A stretch of 64,000 nucleotides of DNA from Berberis thunbergii (lineage: Eukaryota > Streptophyta > Magnoliopsida > Ranunculales > Berberidaceae). Below the pieces are notes generated by a model that ran no database searches, was not told where the DNA came from, and was given only the letters and a program-made list of their open reading frames with translations. Shown in pieces: positions 22,840-33,525 of this stretch; positions within the stretch are counted from its first letter, which is position 1, and each line of letters opens with the position of its first letter. A program made the translations under genes and the position numbers. The DNA is taken from assembly GCA_003290165.1 (NCBI GenBank), contig QNQO01010682.1:53794-117793 (forward strand). Direction: 5' to 3'.

Positions 22840-23100
22840 CATCCACCAATTCAATATCATTTTTGCTTAATAGCTTCCTTAGTCCATGTTTTGCAGATAT
22901 TTCCCACAAACAAAGTGTCATTATCCTCGCTGGGAGCAGTTCCACACCGCTTTCCATGTATAATAGGATTCTTCAACTCAGATAACGCTCGATTCGCCGT
23001 CTCCTTATTCGCAAATTTCACAAATGCATACCCGTTGTTCTTATTAGTCGATGGATTCTTGTGCAACCGAACTTCAATTACTTCCCCATTGTTCCATACA
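22840..23100 (-). pseudogene. Captured fragment of an hnRNP Q-like RRM protein gene
   Basis: The minus strand reads GEVIEVRLHKNPSTNKNNG, then YAFVKFANKETANRALSEL, IIHGKRCGTAPSEDND and TLFVGNICKTWTKEAIKQK before a stop. This is the end of one RRM (RNP1-like GYAFVKF) and the start of the next (RNP2-like LFVGNI), as in plant hnRNP Q-like RNA-binding proteins. The upstream part and the second RRM body are missing. It sits inside the solo LTR, downstream of the LTR TATA box on the same strand, so it could be transcribed from the LTR. It appears to be transduced host sequence. Confidence 0.75.
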
Positions 23101-23564
23101 ATCTAGTCTCCATTAGAGTGTCACCTCAAACCTTCTTCTAGCCCCATTACTTTTACAGCCCAAATGCAGATCTCAAGATTTCCCATGACTCAATGATGCA
23201 ACATGCACACCCTCAACTTTAACCTCACTATCTCTCTTCAGATTTTGACACGCCATTGACCCATTTTCATCTGAAATACCTTGCTAACCCCAACTTCAAG
23301 AAGGGCATATAATGAATAAGCTTGCCCAAAGAACTTCTCTAAACCACAAGCCACTGCAGCAGATTTTTCATGAATTGAGTAAAACACCGCCCAGGCCCTA
23401 GAAGCTTCACAATCATATTTCCTCCTGATCGCAGTCCGTCTCTCCCAACCTTCTGTGCAGATCTCGATCTCCAGATTCAGCCGCCATCGAAGAAGAAAAC
23501 ATAGAGGAAAAGATGAAGGAAGAAGGAAAAAAGAAGAAGGAGAAAGAAAAGAGAAGAGAGTTTT

Positions 23565-23572
23565 CTTTTATA
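23565..23572 (-). promoter_or_regulatory. Probable TATA box of the solo LTR
   Basis: The minus strand reads CCCTATAAAAGAAAACTCTC, a good TATA box followed by a pyrimidine-rich leader. This fits a promoter in the LTR transcribing leftwards, towards the captured RRM fragment. Confidence 0.55.
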
Positions 23573-24106
23573 GGGTGGGTGGCTATTCGCCCCTACTAAA
23601 ATTCTGAGAGCACCCGCCCTTTAACTCACCAAATAAAACTCTAATTTCGAAATTCACATTCAATTAAATGTAATCATATTTTATTTAATTAAAATAAAAT
23701 AAATTATCTTTATGAAATTTAGGGGTGTTACATTATACACACGTTAAATGGAATATCGTCCCGAGATTCGGATGGTAAGACAGTTAACTGAATTTCGAAA
23801 AATACTAGTTGTCAAACAAAAGAAGATTTTAAAACATAAATTTCAATTGAATTTTTGAAACATAAATTATTTATTGTTATTTAAAAAGTAGGGGTGTTAC
23901 AGCTACAGTTGTGGTCGTAACAGGAAAAAAAACAAGAAAAAAAAAAAGAACAGTTCATGACAGGTCACTTTCCCTTTTGTTTCATATATTCTCCATTATT
24001 GCTCAGGGGGATCCACATCAAAATACTACAAACAACAAATAAATTAGTCCACAATTGAAGCCAGTTTAATATGTTTTTAAAGTGGGTGGGCAACACAGCC
24101 TTGGTG

Positions 24107-24112
24107 TATAAA
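24107..24112 (+). promoter_or_regulatory. TATA box of UGT copy B
   Basis: TATAAA in GGTGTATAAATTCG, 60 bases before the ATG at 24168, at the same place as in copy A. The solo LTR ends about 200 bases upstream (23901), so copy B keeps only this short proximal promoter. Confidence 0.6.
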
Positions 24113-24167
24113 TTCGAATCCAGTAAGACACTCCTTATATGATATATATTTAGTGGAGTAGCCATAG

Positions 24168-27100
24168 ATGGCGCAAAATACAGTAGCACATGTAGTAATC
24201 TTCCCTACCCCGGCACAGGGCCATGTCAACTCCATGCTCAAGTTAGCAGAGCTCCTTGCCTTGTCAGGAATCGTAGTCACCTTTGTCAATGTCAAATTTT
24301 ACCAAGATCGCCTTCTTCAGTTCACTGACGTTCAAGCCCGGTTTGGTCAATTCCCCAAGTTTCGATTTGAAACCATTCCTGATGCACTTCCTGTCATCCG
24401 TGATGGATCACACAATTCTATAAATGAGTTGATGCAAAACTTGGTAACAGTTTTTCAACCAAGTTTCAAAGACTTGATGTTTTCTGATCGGTTGAAATCC
24501 GCCGGATGGCCCCCAGTTTCGTGTATAATAGCAGATGGATTATTTAGTTTTACCATTGAAGTGGCAAAACAGCTTGGGATTCCGTCCATCTCATTCCGTA
24601 CTCCAAGTGCTTGTTATTTCTGGGCAGTGTTCAGTATTCCTAAAGTCATCCAAGCAGGCGAAATCCCTTTTGGAGGTATTTTACTCACCGAAACTTGTTT
24701 CTTCTTTGCTTTTGATCAAAATGCTTTCATGAAGTATTTATTATTGGAAAGGCTCGGTAGGAGATCAAACTCAATTGTTTTTCAGAATTCTAAATCAGAA
24801 CTGTTGAATTGTGTTTTTGAAACTTGAGCGATGGAGGAGGATTGTAACTTTGCTTGAGATAATCTTCATTTGAAAAGCTCAAGACTCTCGAAGTAATCGA
24901 GCATAAATATCTCAAGCGGAGTTTGTGTGGTTTAGCGGCGTTGTATGAAACACCATGATAACATCCAATTCTAGTAGCATCTGAAACATGAGTGTTTCTT
25001 TGGCTCCCTTTCCTTTCAGCCAGGTAACTCTGGCTCCTCTCCCCTTTAACATGATTCATCCTCCTACTTTCTTCACCTGCTCGCGAATCTGTCATCTCCA
25101 TAGGATAGAATTGGTGTGACATGCTCATCCACACCCAAACTTCTGTTGTTGTATATGTTCCTTTACCAATCATTTACTTTGATTTTTTATCCTGAAAGAC
25201 AATAAAATTAACATGACAGTCCAATGAATTTGTAATTTGCCTACAGAAAGAAGTTGAATAGGAAAGGCAGGAAAAAGACTAGGTGTAACGTGGTACAGAT
25301 ATATACACGACATTCATCGCAGAATATATCTTATTCATGTAATCCCGGTTACCAAGTCAGGAATCCAAGTCACCTTTCTCAATACCGAGTCTAACCAGGA
25401 ACGCCTTGTCCGGGCTGCAGACATTCAATCCCGGTTTGGTCAGTTCCTTGAGTTTCAGTTTGAGACCATCCCTGATGCACCTCCTGTTGTCATGGTCCAA
25501 CGCGTAATTTTGCATACGACTCGTTGCACACAGTTATAAGACATGTTTGCAACCAAGTTTCCAGGAATTATTGTTTTCAGATCGGTTTGAATCTGCTGGA
25601 AAGCCCCCAGTTTCGAGTATAATAGCAGATGTGTTATTTAGTTTTACCATTGAAGTGGCAAAAGAGCTTGGGATTCCGTCCCTATCATTCGTACTTGAAT
25701 TGCTTGTTATTTCTGGGCTTGTTTTTGCATTCTCTAACTAATTCAAGCAGGGTACGTCCCAGTTGGAGGTATGAAACAAGTATTCTCTTTGGTTTGATCA
25801 ATGTGCTTTGCATTCCGTAGTCCCCTGCTCGCTGCCTGCCTGGTGATTTTTAAAACCTTTTATATATTATATACACCTTATGCTGCCATAAATGTATTAA
25901 TTTGTACTATATCATATACATTTTATGCTACCATATGCTTTTGAAAAGATCCATAAATTTAAGTTAAATACAATCATCAGCTCGCATGACAACAATTATA
26001 GAAGATGACATTGATAATTATAAAAGGTAACTGATCTCAAACTAAACCATTTTAAATATGTTATTCTGTTGGAGATGGTACAATATACATATCAATAGGT
26101 GATATGGATCCAACATAATATATATAATACTATTCAAAACTTGCTGGTAAGGATGGAAGTGATCTTAATCACATCTTCCGGGAAGTAAATTCGGTGGCAG
26201 ATGTTTAGGTGAAGCTTGTGCAAGTGGAGGGTCAGTCTAGAGTCTTTGATAATTGGTCATTACTTAGTAGATTCAAACCTCTCTTAAGGTTGGATAAAGA
26301 CAATACCGCGTATATTTGAGTGTTTAGGAATGCTTAATCTACTCCTGTATGTATTTACAGCCTTTGTGCATCCTGTAAACTACTACTACTTACAGTGGAG
26401 TATCCTTTATTGATCAATATATACTACTGGGGAATCAATCCGCTGTCTTGTTTTCTTTCAACTAGAAGAAGTTGAAACATGAAAGAAGAACAGAGCCATA
26501 TCAATTCCATGCTCAAGTTAGCCGAGCTTCTTGCTGTCTGACTCCAAGTCACCTTTCTTAACACAGAGCACAACCATGACCATCTACTCTGGTCCACTGA
26601 TGCTCAAACCCGGTTCACCCAGTTTCTATTTGAGACCATCTGTAACCCATTTCCTATTGCTCCCACCACTCCACCGCGTAATGATAATATTCAAAGTGAC
26701 TTGTTGCCTGTAGTCATGGCAGTTTTGAAGCCAAAATTTAGAGATATGTTTTCTGGCAGGTTGGAATCTGCAGAAAGGCCCCTGGTAATATGTATAATAG
26801 CAGATAGGCCATTTAGTTTATGATCAAAGTGGAGAAAGAGTTTGGATTCTGCCTGTTTTATTTCGGACAATGAGTGCTTGTTATTTCTGGGCTTGTTTCT
26901 GTATTCCCAATCAGGTGAAATTCCAAGTGGAGCTAATTTTGCTTGCCAAATCGGGAATCCTCCTTTAAGATGTTTTCACAATTACAATTGGAAGATTATG
27001 TAGGATTCTTTTGACGAGATTTGGATTAGTTCACCAAATAGCTCCTCAGAGTTCACGATACATGGAACCAAGGAAGCACGGATTCGCGGTAAAACCCTTC

Positions 27101-28624
27101 GAATCCCCTAAATACGCGAGTCGGATACGGATACGCGTGCGATTCGCGTTCGATACGTATCCGACACGCGGTCAACGTATCGGTCAACGTGACTTGGTCA
27201 GGATACGGCTTGACCCAGTCCGGATACGGTCTGGACACGGTCAGGATTCGGTTGCCAATAAATTTTTTTTTTCAGATCCTAAGATTTTCTTTCTCCCTCA
27301 GAAGAATTTCATTTCTCCCTCAGAATGGGATAACTAAGATTTTCTTGAAGATTGGATAGAGTCACGTCACATTCAAAACAAATGCAAGGAAAACCCAAAA
27401 TAAGTGATGGAAAACAGTTCTCCAACTACAAGGTAGCCCGTTAGGGAGCCCAACGTCTTTGTCAGACCACCAGTACTTGTTACTTCCAGGCATGTTAGTG
27501 CATTCCCAAAGTCATCGAAACTGAAGAATTTCCTTTCACATGTAAGTTTTGCTCACTAAAAGAGTTAACTTCATGAGTACTCCCTCCCATCTTTTTCCTT
27601 CAAGTTTAATTGAGATCATAAGTGTTTGATAAATTTTGACTTTGGTGTTATCTAATTATATTCTGTTTTATTACTTGCAGAAGATGCAGACTTGGATGAA
27701 CTAGTAACAAGTGTGCCTGGTATGGAAGGGTTTGTTCGTAGAAGAGATCTCCCTAGTTTCTACCGAGCCAAAGACCTAAATGATGTAGGTCTCAATCTGG
27801 TCTTAACAGAAACTCAGAATTCCGCCAAAGCATCTGCTCACATACTCAACACTTTTGAAGACCTTGAAGGTCCCATCCTGTCCCAAATGCGGCCTCACTT
27901 GCCCAAAATTTACACTATCGGCCCTCTCCATGCTCTTCTTGAATCACGTCGTAAAGAATGTGAATCCACACCTTCATATTCTTCCTCTAACAACAGTCTC
28001 TTTGAAGTTGACCCAAGCTGTATCACTTGGCTGGACTCCCAACCATCAAACTCTGTTATATATGTCAGTTTTGGAAGCGTGATCTTCATGACTCAGAAAC
28101 AGATGTTGGAGTTCTGGCATGGTTTGGTTAACAGCAAGGTTCGTTTCTTATGGGTGATAAGGCCAGATTCTGTTACGGACAAAGATGAGGAGTTCGAAAC
28201 TCCTGAAGAACTCTCAGAGGGTACTAAGGCCAGAGGCTATATGGTAGAATGGTCGCCGCAGGAGGAGGTACTTAAACATCCAGCTGTGGGTGGTTTTTTA
28301 ACACACAGTGGGTGGAACTCAACGTTGGAGAGCATTGTCACTGGTGTACCAATGATTTGTTGGCCCCAGTTTGGAGACCAGCAAACAAACAGCAGATTTG
28401 TTAGTGAGGCATGGAAGATTGGGTTGGATATGAAGGACCAATGTGATAGATCACGTGTTGAAAGTTTGGTCAAAGATCTGATGGAAGATAAGAGGGAGGA
28501 GATAGTAAGATCTAGTGATAAAATGAAGGAGTTGGCAGAGAAGTCTGTTAGTAAAGGCGGGTCATCATACTCTAACCTGGATGAGCTGATCCAAGATATT
28601 AAGTCGATGAAGATTGGTGTTTAA
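24168..28624 (+). CDS. UDP-glycosyltransferase copy B, UGT709-like (7-deoxyloganetic acid glucosyltransferase-like), intact
   Basis: Exon 1 is 24168-24675 and exon 2 is 27681-28624, phase 1 with a GT-AG intron of 3005 bp. The joined frame is 1452 nt, 483 residues, the usual length for family 1. The N-terminal half has PAQGH with catalytic His19 and IIADG with Asp123. Exon 2 has MEGFVRRRDLPSF, ILNTFEDLEGPIL, KIYTIGPLHALL, WLDSQP.NSVIYVSFGS and a full 44-residue PSPG box at residues 360-403 (WSPQEEV...THSGWNS...GDQ) that ends in Gln, as in UDP-glucose users. Domain wording is closest to UGT709/7-deoxyloganetic acid glucosyltransferases. A cytosolic enzyme transferring glucose to a small acceptor is expected; the acceptor is unknown. 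The intron holds decayed copies of exon 1, so splicing efficiency is a question. Confidence 0.9.
25353..25779 (+). pseudogene. Decayed UGT first exon in intron of copy B (b)
   Basis: Same structure and defects as 11316-11745 in copy A, with small differences (the AGCCCCC context at 25602 is closer to the intact exon). It ends at a GGAG/GTATG donor-like site. This shows that the graveyard of exons existed before the A/B duplication. Confidence 0.8.
26152..26319 (+). pseudogene. L1 RNase H tail fragment, copy in B
   Basis: Duplicate of 12144-12311. An in-frame TAG replaces Trp/Leu after VADV (near 26205), so it has decayed further than the copy in A. Confidence 0.72.
26493..26940 (+). pseudogene. 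Decayed UGT first exon in intron of copy B (c)
   Basis: Counterpart of 12513-12957: starts at HINSMLKLAELLAV, has many stops, and ends GAAATTCCAAGTGGAG. A short piece near the end (CACACTAATC of copy A) is deleted. Confidence 0.75.
27065..27292. other. Unique CG-rich insert in intron of copy B
   Basis: Rich in GGATACG, CGGATACG and CGTATCC words, with partial self-complementarity (GATACGTATCC). Copy A has unrelated sequence at the matching place (13105-13450), so B carries an insertion or replacement here. The word pattern resembles terminal sequences of some plant DNA transposons, but I cannot find its ends. Confidence 0.5.
27460..27542 (+). pseudogene. UGT first-exon end fragment in intron of copy B (d)
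   Basis: Counterpart of 13590-13672. Its donor-like end reads CACATGTAAG rather than CACAGGTAAG, so it has lost the exon-side G of the splice donor. Confidence 0.68.
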
Positions 28625-28845
28625 AAGATTTATCAGCATTCACAATTTGGTTAAGGCATTGAGTCTATTATGTTTAAAAGAATGTGAAAAAGTCGAACAA
28701 TTGTTTTGTTAGATAAGTCACCATTTTTTAACAGAAGACTTGTATGTTTGAGATTTTGTTAATATATTATATGAAATTTGGCTCTATTAGTTTGAGTTTT
28801 TGTTTATGTATGATGCGAGATCATAAAAAAGATTATTTTATGTGG

Positions 28846-29705
28846 TTATGCGAAATCAGAAAATAATATCACAACAAATTTCAGATAAAATTTAGAAAAA
28901 TCTAGTTTGATGCGACTTGTATGAAATTCAGATAAATGATTATTTCGGAAGACGTGTATGGTTAGAGTTTAGGTTTGATGCGACAATGCGTAAAAACTTC
29001 TTATAACTAAGTTTTAAAAAAAAAAATATTCACAAAGTGAAAATTTTTATGAGTTTCAGAAGAAAAAAATTTGCAGGTTTGTTTTTTTTCCCTGTTCACA
29101 GTGTACAATGCAAGTTATGTCAATAACCTCGCATTGCTCCTCGCAAACAGAAAAAATTTTCAAAATTTTTTTTGTTCGCAGCGAGCAATGCAGGTTATCT
29201 CCAAAACCTTGCACTGCTGACTGCGAACATAAATTTTTTTTCCTGTTCGTAGTGTTCAATGTTGAGTATCTGAAATTTCCTGCATTGAACACTGTGAACA
29301 TACATTTTTTTTCCTATTCCCAGTGTGCTATGCGAGGTTTTTTTTTATTTAAACCACATTGCTCTCTGCGAGCAAGAATTTTTTTTTTCTGTCCATAGGG
29401 AGCAATGCAAGGTTCTTGACATAACCCACATTGTACACTGCGAAGAGAAGAAAAAAAAACCTGCAAAATTTTTTCTTCTGAAACTCATAAAAATTTTCAC
29501 TATGTGAAATATTTTTTTAAACTTAGTTTTCTGAAGTTTTTGTGCATTGTCAAATCAAACCTAAACTTTATCTATATAAGTCTTTCAAACTAATCCTTTA
29601 TGTGAATTTCATACAAGTCACATTGTCGCAACAAACTAGATTTTTCTAAATTATGTATGAAATTTGTTCTGATATTATTTTCTGATTTCACATAGTCGCA
29701 TAAAA
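28846..29705. repeat. Long palindrome enclosing a tandem hairpin array
   Basis: The left arm (28846-29078) and right arm (29457-29705) are inverted copies of each other: AATCAGAAAATAATATCA, AAATCTAGTTTG, GTTTAGGTTTGAT, TCACAAAGTGAAAATTTTTA and GAGTTTCAGAAGAAAAAA on the left return reversed on the right with few changes. Between them lie five imperfect units of about 70 bp. Copy A's unit keeps only the right arm (18181-18593). No transposase is seen. The whole would fold into one very large stem with a branched head. Confidence 0.85.
29085..29455. repeat. Five tandem hairpin units at the palindrome centre
   Basis: Each unit runs from a T-rich spacer through TGTTCRCAGYG..CAATGC, a short AGGTTAT-like loop side, then AACC..GCATTG....CTGCGAACA. 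The two halves of each unit pair with each other. Units start near 29090, 29165, 29242, 29315 and 29393. Sequence varies between units but the pairing is mostly kept. Confidence 0.8.
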
Positions 29706-29989
29706 TTTGATCGATACAAGCAATATATGAGCGTACCATAACCAAAATTTTATTTGGTGAGTGTTGTTTCGTAAAAAAATTCTTATTTGGCGAAATTCAA
29801 TATGGACTCGTGGATTAGTCTAGATATGCAACAACAATAACAAACAGAACATAAGCAAATAAATAATTAAGTGCAACTCTACAGAAGCCAATAAATAGAA
29901 CATAAGTAAAAATATAAAGCTTCTTAAAAAATTATCTGAAGTAACTTACAGCTTCTAAACAAATATAAGCCAAATGTTCTTTTTCAAAG

Positions 29990-30872
29990 TTTACAAAATG
30001 AAGACACTATCTTTGTCGCCTCCGAACATAAAGCTTTGTTCATGCCTCGATTTGCTTCAACGCTCACTTCCTCCACCACCAATTTCACAACTACCAACAC
30101 TGGGGTGTACGTCAGGCTCTTATTCCTCTTGTTCCAAGGTAACGGGCGTAAACATTTCATCTAACAAATCCCGTAATCTATTTTGCAGGGCGAGCAAAAT
30201 AACCTTGTCAAAGTTTTCCCTTCTTCAATAGAGACATTGATCAAGTTACGAGCATTAGTAGTGGCAATCTCCTGCAGGGAAATATTAGATGTTAGTGCAA
30301 ACCATGTAAAATTTTGAAATTACATAAGTGTAAAATGTTTGTACTTACCCTCTAATTTGTAAAAAAAAAACAAATGTTTCTTAGGGGATAACTTCTCCTC
30401 TTGTTCGGTGGTTGTACAAAGGGATGACTAATGTGGTAAAATCAGTCTAAGTAATCTGTCGCACAGTCCCATGGAAGCTTCACATCACAGGGGCACCTTG
30501 TTGGTTAGTTGGCACGACATTATAATGCCACATTCGAGCGAGCGAAGCCAACACCTCATATTGGACGTAATAGTGCTTGCTAGATCAAACTCTAATATTC
30601 CTTTTGGCTTGGATTGGTTGGATTTGGATAACTTGTACACTTTCCATTTGTCTTATAACTCTATTGGAGTGATATGCTTCTTCTATGTCGAGACATAACA
30701 AACATCTTGTGAACCATGTGATGCCATGAAGGGGAGTGTTTTTTTTGGACTCCACGTAAGAATCCCAAAGTACCTGCAAATTATAATAATTAAAATTTAT
30801 TAATATATGACACATACAAATTTTTTATTGAACTTAAAGATGCATTTTTACCTCTTTAGTAGACATGCCATT
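29990..30872 (-). pseudogene. Plant mobile domain (PMD) gene fragment, unit 2
   Basis: Matches 18594-19355 and extends further left in gene sense. A probable exon begins after TTTGCAG near 30774 and reads VLWDSYVESKKNTPLHG, then ITWFTRCLLCLDIEEAYHS and NRVIRQME. An upstream piece ends at an AAAGAG/GTAAAA donor near 30855. The order and motifs fit the plant mobile domain. Frames are interrupted. It starts about 280 bases from the right arm of the palindrome, so the two may once have been one transposon. Confidence 0.62.
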
Positions 30873-30879
30873 GAGATGC

Positions 30880-31722
30880 TCCATAAAGAGAGATCTTCTT
30901 AAGAGATTACACTCAGCTTGTGTATTCTCTAAATTTGATCTGAAATCTGGATTCTGGCAAATTCAGATTCATCCTTTCAATAGATACAAGACTGCTTTCA
31001 ATGTTCCCTTTGGCCATTACGAATGGAATGTAATGCCCTTTAGTCTCAAGAATGCTCCCAGTGAGTTTCAAAACATCATGAATGAGATTCTTTCTCCTTT
31101 CTCCTCATTTACAATCGTGTATACCGATGATATACTTATTTTCTCTGAGTTTATTGCAGCCCATTGGAAACACTTGTATCAATTTGAAAAATGTATCAAG
31201 GAAAATGGTTTGGTTTTATCACCTACCAAAATCAATCTGTTTCAAACAAATGTTAGATTTTTAGGTCACAAGATTTTTCATGGGACACTCACTCCCATTT
31301 CAAGAGCAATTGAATTTGCAGACAAGTTTTCTGATGAAATTCGGGACAAAACCCAATTACAAAGATTTTAGGATATTTAAATTATGTTGCTGATTTTTAC
31401 AAAGGCCTCCGTGTTTTACTTAAACCACTGTTTGCAAGGCTTAAGAAAAATCCTGGCCTATGGACTACAGTCCATTCTCAAGTTGTTCGTCAAGTCAAAG
31501 CCCAAGTCAAGAGTCTTCCTTGTCTAGGACTCTCAGATTTCAAGGCTTTCAAGATTGTAAAAACAGATGCGTCTAACCAAGGGTGCGGTGGTATTCTTAA
31601 ACAGCGTCCTCCTCGTTCTACCACAATCCAATTAGTTCGATATCATTCTGGTATTTGGAACTCTGTTCAAATCAATTACTCAAAAGTTAAAAAAGAAGTT
31701 TTATCAATCGTTTTGTGCATCA
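30880..31722 (+). pseudogene. Endogenous pararetrovirus (Caulimoviridae) reverse transcriptase-RNase H fragment
   Basis: The frame shows the caulimovirid RT pattern: FSKFDLKSGFWQIQI, VPFGHYEWNVMPF, NAPSEFQN, then YTDDILIFS as the YxDD active site (near 31120) and VRFLGHKI. A frame change near 31335-31370 moves the rest into another frame, with [11 protein letters not shown], a connection region and the RNase H start [11 protein letters not shown] (near 31570). Movement protein, coat and protease are absent. It is a short, broken fossil that cannot produce virus. Its right end joins UGT exon 2 within a GAAAGA.ATG microhomology. Confidence 0.85.
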
Positions 31723-32252
31723 TGAAAGAAATGTTGGAGTTCTGGCATGGTTTGGTTAATAGCAAGGTTCGTTTCTTATGGGTGATAAGACTAGATTTTG
31801 TTACGGACAAAGATGAGGAGTTCGAAACTCCTGAAGAGCTCTCAGAGGGTACTAAGGCTAGAGGCTATATGGTAGAATGGTCGCCACAGGAGGAGGTACT
31901 TAAACATCCAGCTGTGGGTGGTTTTTTGACACACAGTGGGTGGAACTCAACGTTGGAGAGCATTGTCACGGGTGTACCAATGATTTGTTGCCCCCAGTTT
32001 GCAGACCAGCAAACAAACAACAGATTTGTTAGTGAGACATGGAAGATTTGGTTGGATATGAAGGACCAATGTGATAGATCACTTGGTAAAAGGTTGGTCA
32101 AAGATGTGATGGAGGATACGAGGGAGGAGATGGTAAGATCTAGTGATAAAATGAAGGAGTTCGCAGAGAAGTCTGTTAGTAAAGGCGGGTCGTCATACTC
32201 TAACTTGGATGAGCTGATCCAAGATATTAAGTCGATGAAGATTGGTGTTTAA
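31723..32252 (+). pseudogene. 5'-truncated UGT exon 2 fused to the viral fragment
   Basis: It starts inside exon 2 at [13 protein letters not shown] and runs to KSMKIGV and stop. About 176 codons remain, including a complete-length PSPG box. The conserved Trp of MICWPQ is Cys here (TGC at 31989-31991), and IG of WKIGLD is IW. Exon 1, the start and the first half of exon 2 are gone. The frame is continuous with the RNase H frame on its left, from 31338, giving a chimeric open frame of about 304 codons with few possible starts. Confidence 0.88.
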
Positions 32253-32632
32253 AAGATTGGTTGGTGTTTTTGAGTGTTTTTATGAACTCCATAATTTTAA
32301 GATTGAAAAAAGAGGTTATGACTTGTGAGTGCCTTGAGATAAATAATGATATTGGTTGCATTCTTGAATGATACTGAAACAGGTTTCCAGATACCAATGC
32401 ATTTGAAAAGTAAAACAAGAATATTATGATTGGTATTGAAATATTAAAAATAGTGACTGTTGAAATATTGACAATATTGAAATATTTGAAGCTGAGATTG
32501 TTGAACAACAATAGTGTTGTTGAAATGTTGACAATAATGATGTTGATTTATATTATGATAGGTATTGAAATATTGAATTTTTTGATATTCTTCGACAATA
32601 ATGATGTTGAAATATTAGCACTCTTCCCCTGA
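32253..32632. repeat. UGT 3'-flank repeat module
   Basis: Holds the TTTTTATGAACTCCATAATT module and TTGAAATATTGACAATA repeats found after other UGT copies. The module breaks off near 32630, where unrelated sequence begins. Confidence 0.75.
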
Positions 32633-32999
32633 TGTAAACTTTAGGAGCGTTTTAGTCATCCCTCTGTAATCCTCCCTTTTCTATTTATGTAAGTCTTTCA
32701 TTTATAAAAGCATATTTCAAATGTTCATGATTTATCAAAACTATTCTTAGGTCTGGTCTAATAGATCTTACAGTTAAACTCCAAGTGTAAACCAGGAAAT
32801 TGGGTTTGAAGCTGTATCGATACAAATCAACGGCGCCATTTGGATACAGAGAAATCAGCCGGAGCAATAAGCCTCGAACAAATTCCAAATTGCATTTCAT
32901 AGCAAATCCACATTAGCAAAAAAAAAAGGGTTATTTGCACTCACAGAGCTATATATTCTCCACCACCACGATCAGATTTCTTGTTTGTATCTCTTCTTA
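32633..32999. other. Unassigned spacer
   Basis: About 370 bases with no gene I can recognise. An A-run lies at 32919-32929. A minus-strand open frame at 32685-32900 has no family resemblance. It may be part of a retroelement LTR because Copia sequence follows. Confidence 0.35.
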
Positions 33000-33178
33000 T
33001 GTTATTCACAACCCAGCCAATAGTCGATCACACCATGCAATCTTATTTTGCTAATATAGCACAATCATGTATGAATGATACAATTATTTCGAATAGTACA
33101 TGGATAATTGATTCAGATGCATTTGATCATATGACAAATGACCTTAACCTTGTGGTAAATTTTAGAAGCACGCACTGA
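33000..33178 (+). pseudogene. Copia gag-protease boundary fragment
   Basis: The frame reads NSTWIIDSDAFDHMTND, which matches the Copia protease site (WIIDSGASDHM) with Gly changed to Asp, preceded by a gag-like YFANIAQSC stretch. It stops at 33176-33178 and is then joined to the UGT upstream region. Confidence 0.65.
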
Positions 33179-33179
33179 G

Positions 33180-33525
33180 GGTATTTCTACACACCCTTGT
33201 AGTGTATGCCACATAGAAGCACTGGGGGTTGTCATTTAGGCTATGGTCACTGCTTCAGCTGGGTTAGTATGACTATTCTATAACGCGAATCGTTTGGTAA
33301 TAGCTACAGTTGTGGCTGTAATAGGAAAAAAACAAGAAAAGAAAAGAACATTTCATGACAGGTCACTTTCCCTTTTGTTTCATATATTCTCCATTATTTC
33401 TCGGAGGGATCCACATCAATAAACTACAAACGACAAATAATTAGTCCACAATTGAAACCAGTTTAATATGTTTTTAAAGTGGTGTATAAATTCGAATCCG
33501 GTAAGACACTCCTTATATGATATAG
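33180..33525 (+). promoter_or_regulatory. Upstream region and TATA box of UGT copy C
   Basis: Shares sequence with the upstream regions of A and B from CACCCTTGTAGTGTATGCC onwards. TATAAA at 33485-33490 is only 41 bases from the ATG. About 19 bases (GGGTGGGCAACACAGCCTT in B) are missing just before the TATA box, and about 20 more are missing in the leader, compared with A and B. Confidence 0.6.

Larger units (their letters stand above)
20072..23901 (-). mobile_element. 3.83-kb solo LTR (or LTR-only element)
   Basis: The element is flanked by GCTAC at 20067-20071 and 23902-23906; the empty site is at about 9855 (TAATAGCTACAGTTGTGG). In minus sense it starts TGTAACACCCC and ends GGGGCGTGACA, typical LTR ends of large plant Gypsy elements. 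I see no primer-binding site, purine tract or internal direct repeat of the ends, so a very long solo LTR is the simplest reading. A second TGTAACACCCCTAAATT start lies 160 bases inside (near 23737). A host gene fragment lies within it. Confidence 0.75.

Noticed and set aside
29108..29398. Cys- and Phe-rich open frames on both strands
   Set aside because: They arise from the hairpin repeats and T-runs and change at each unit.
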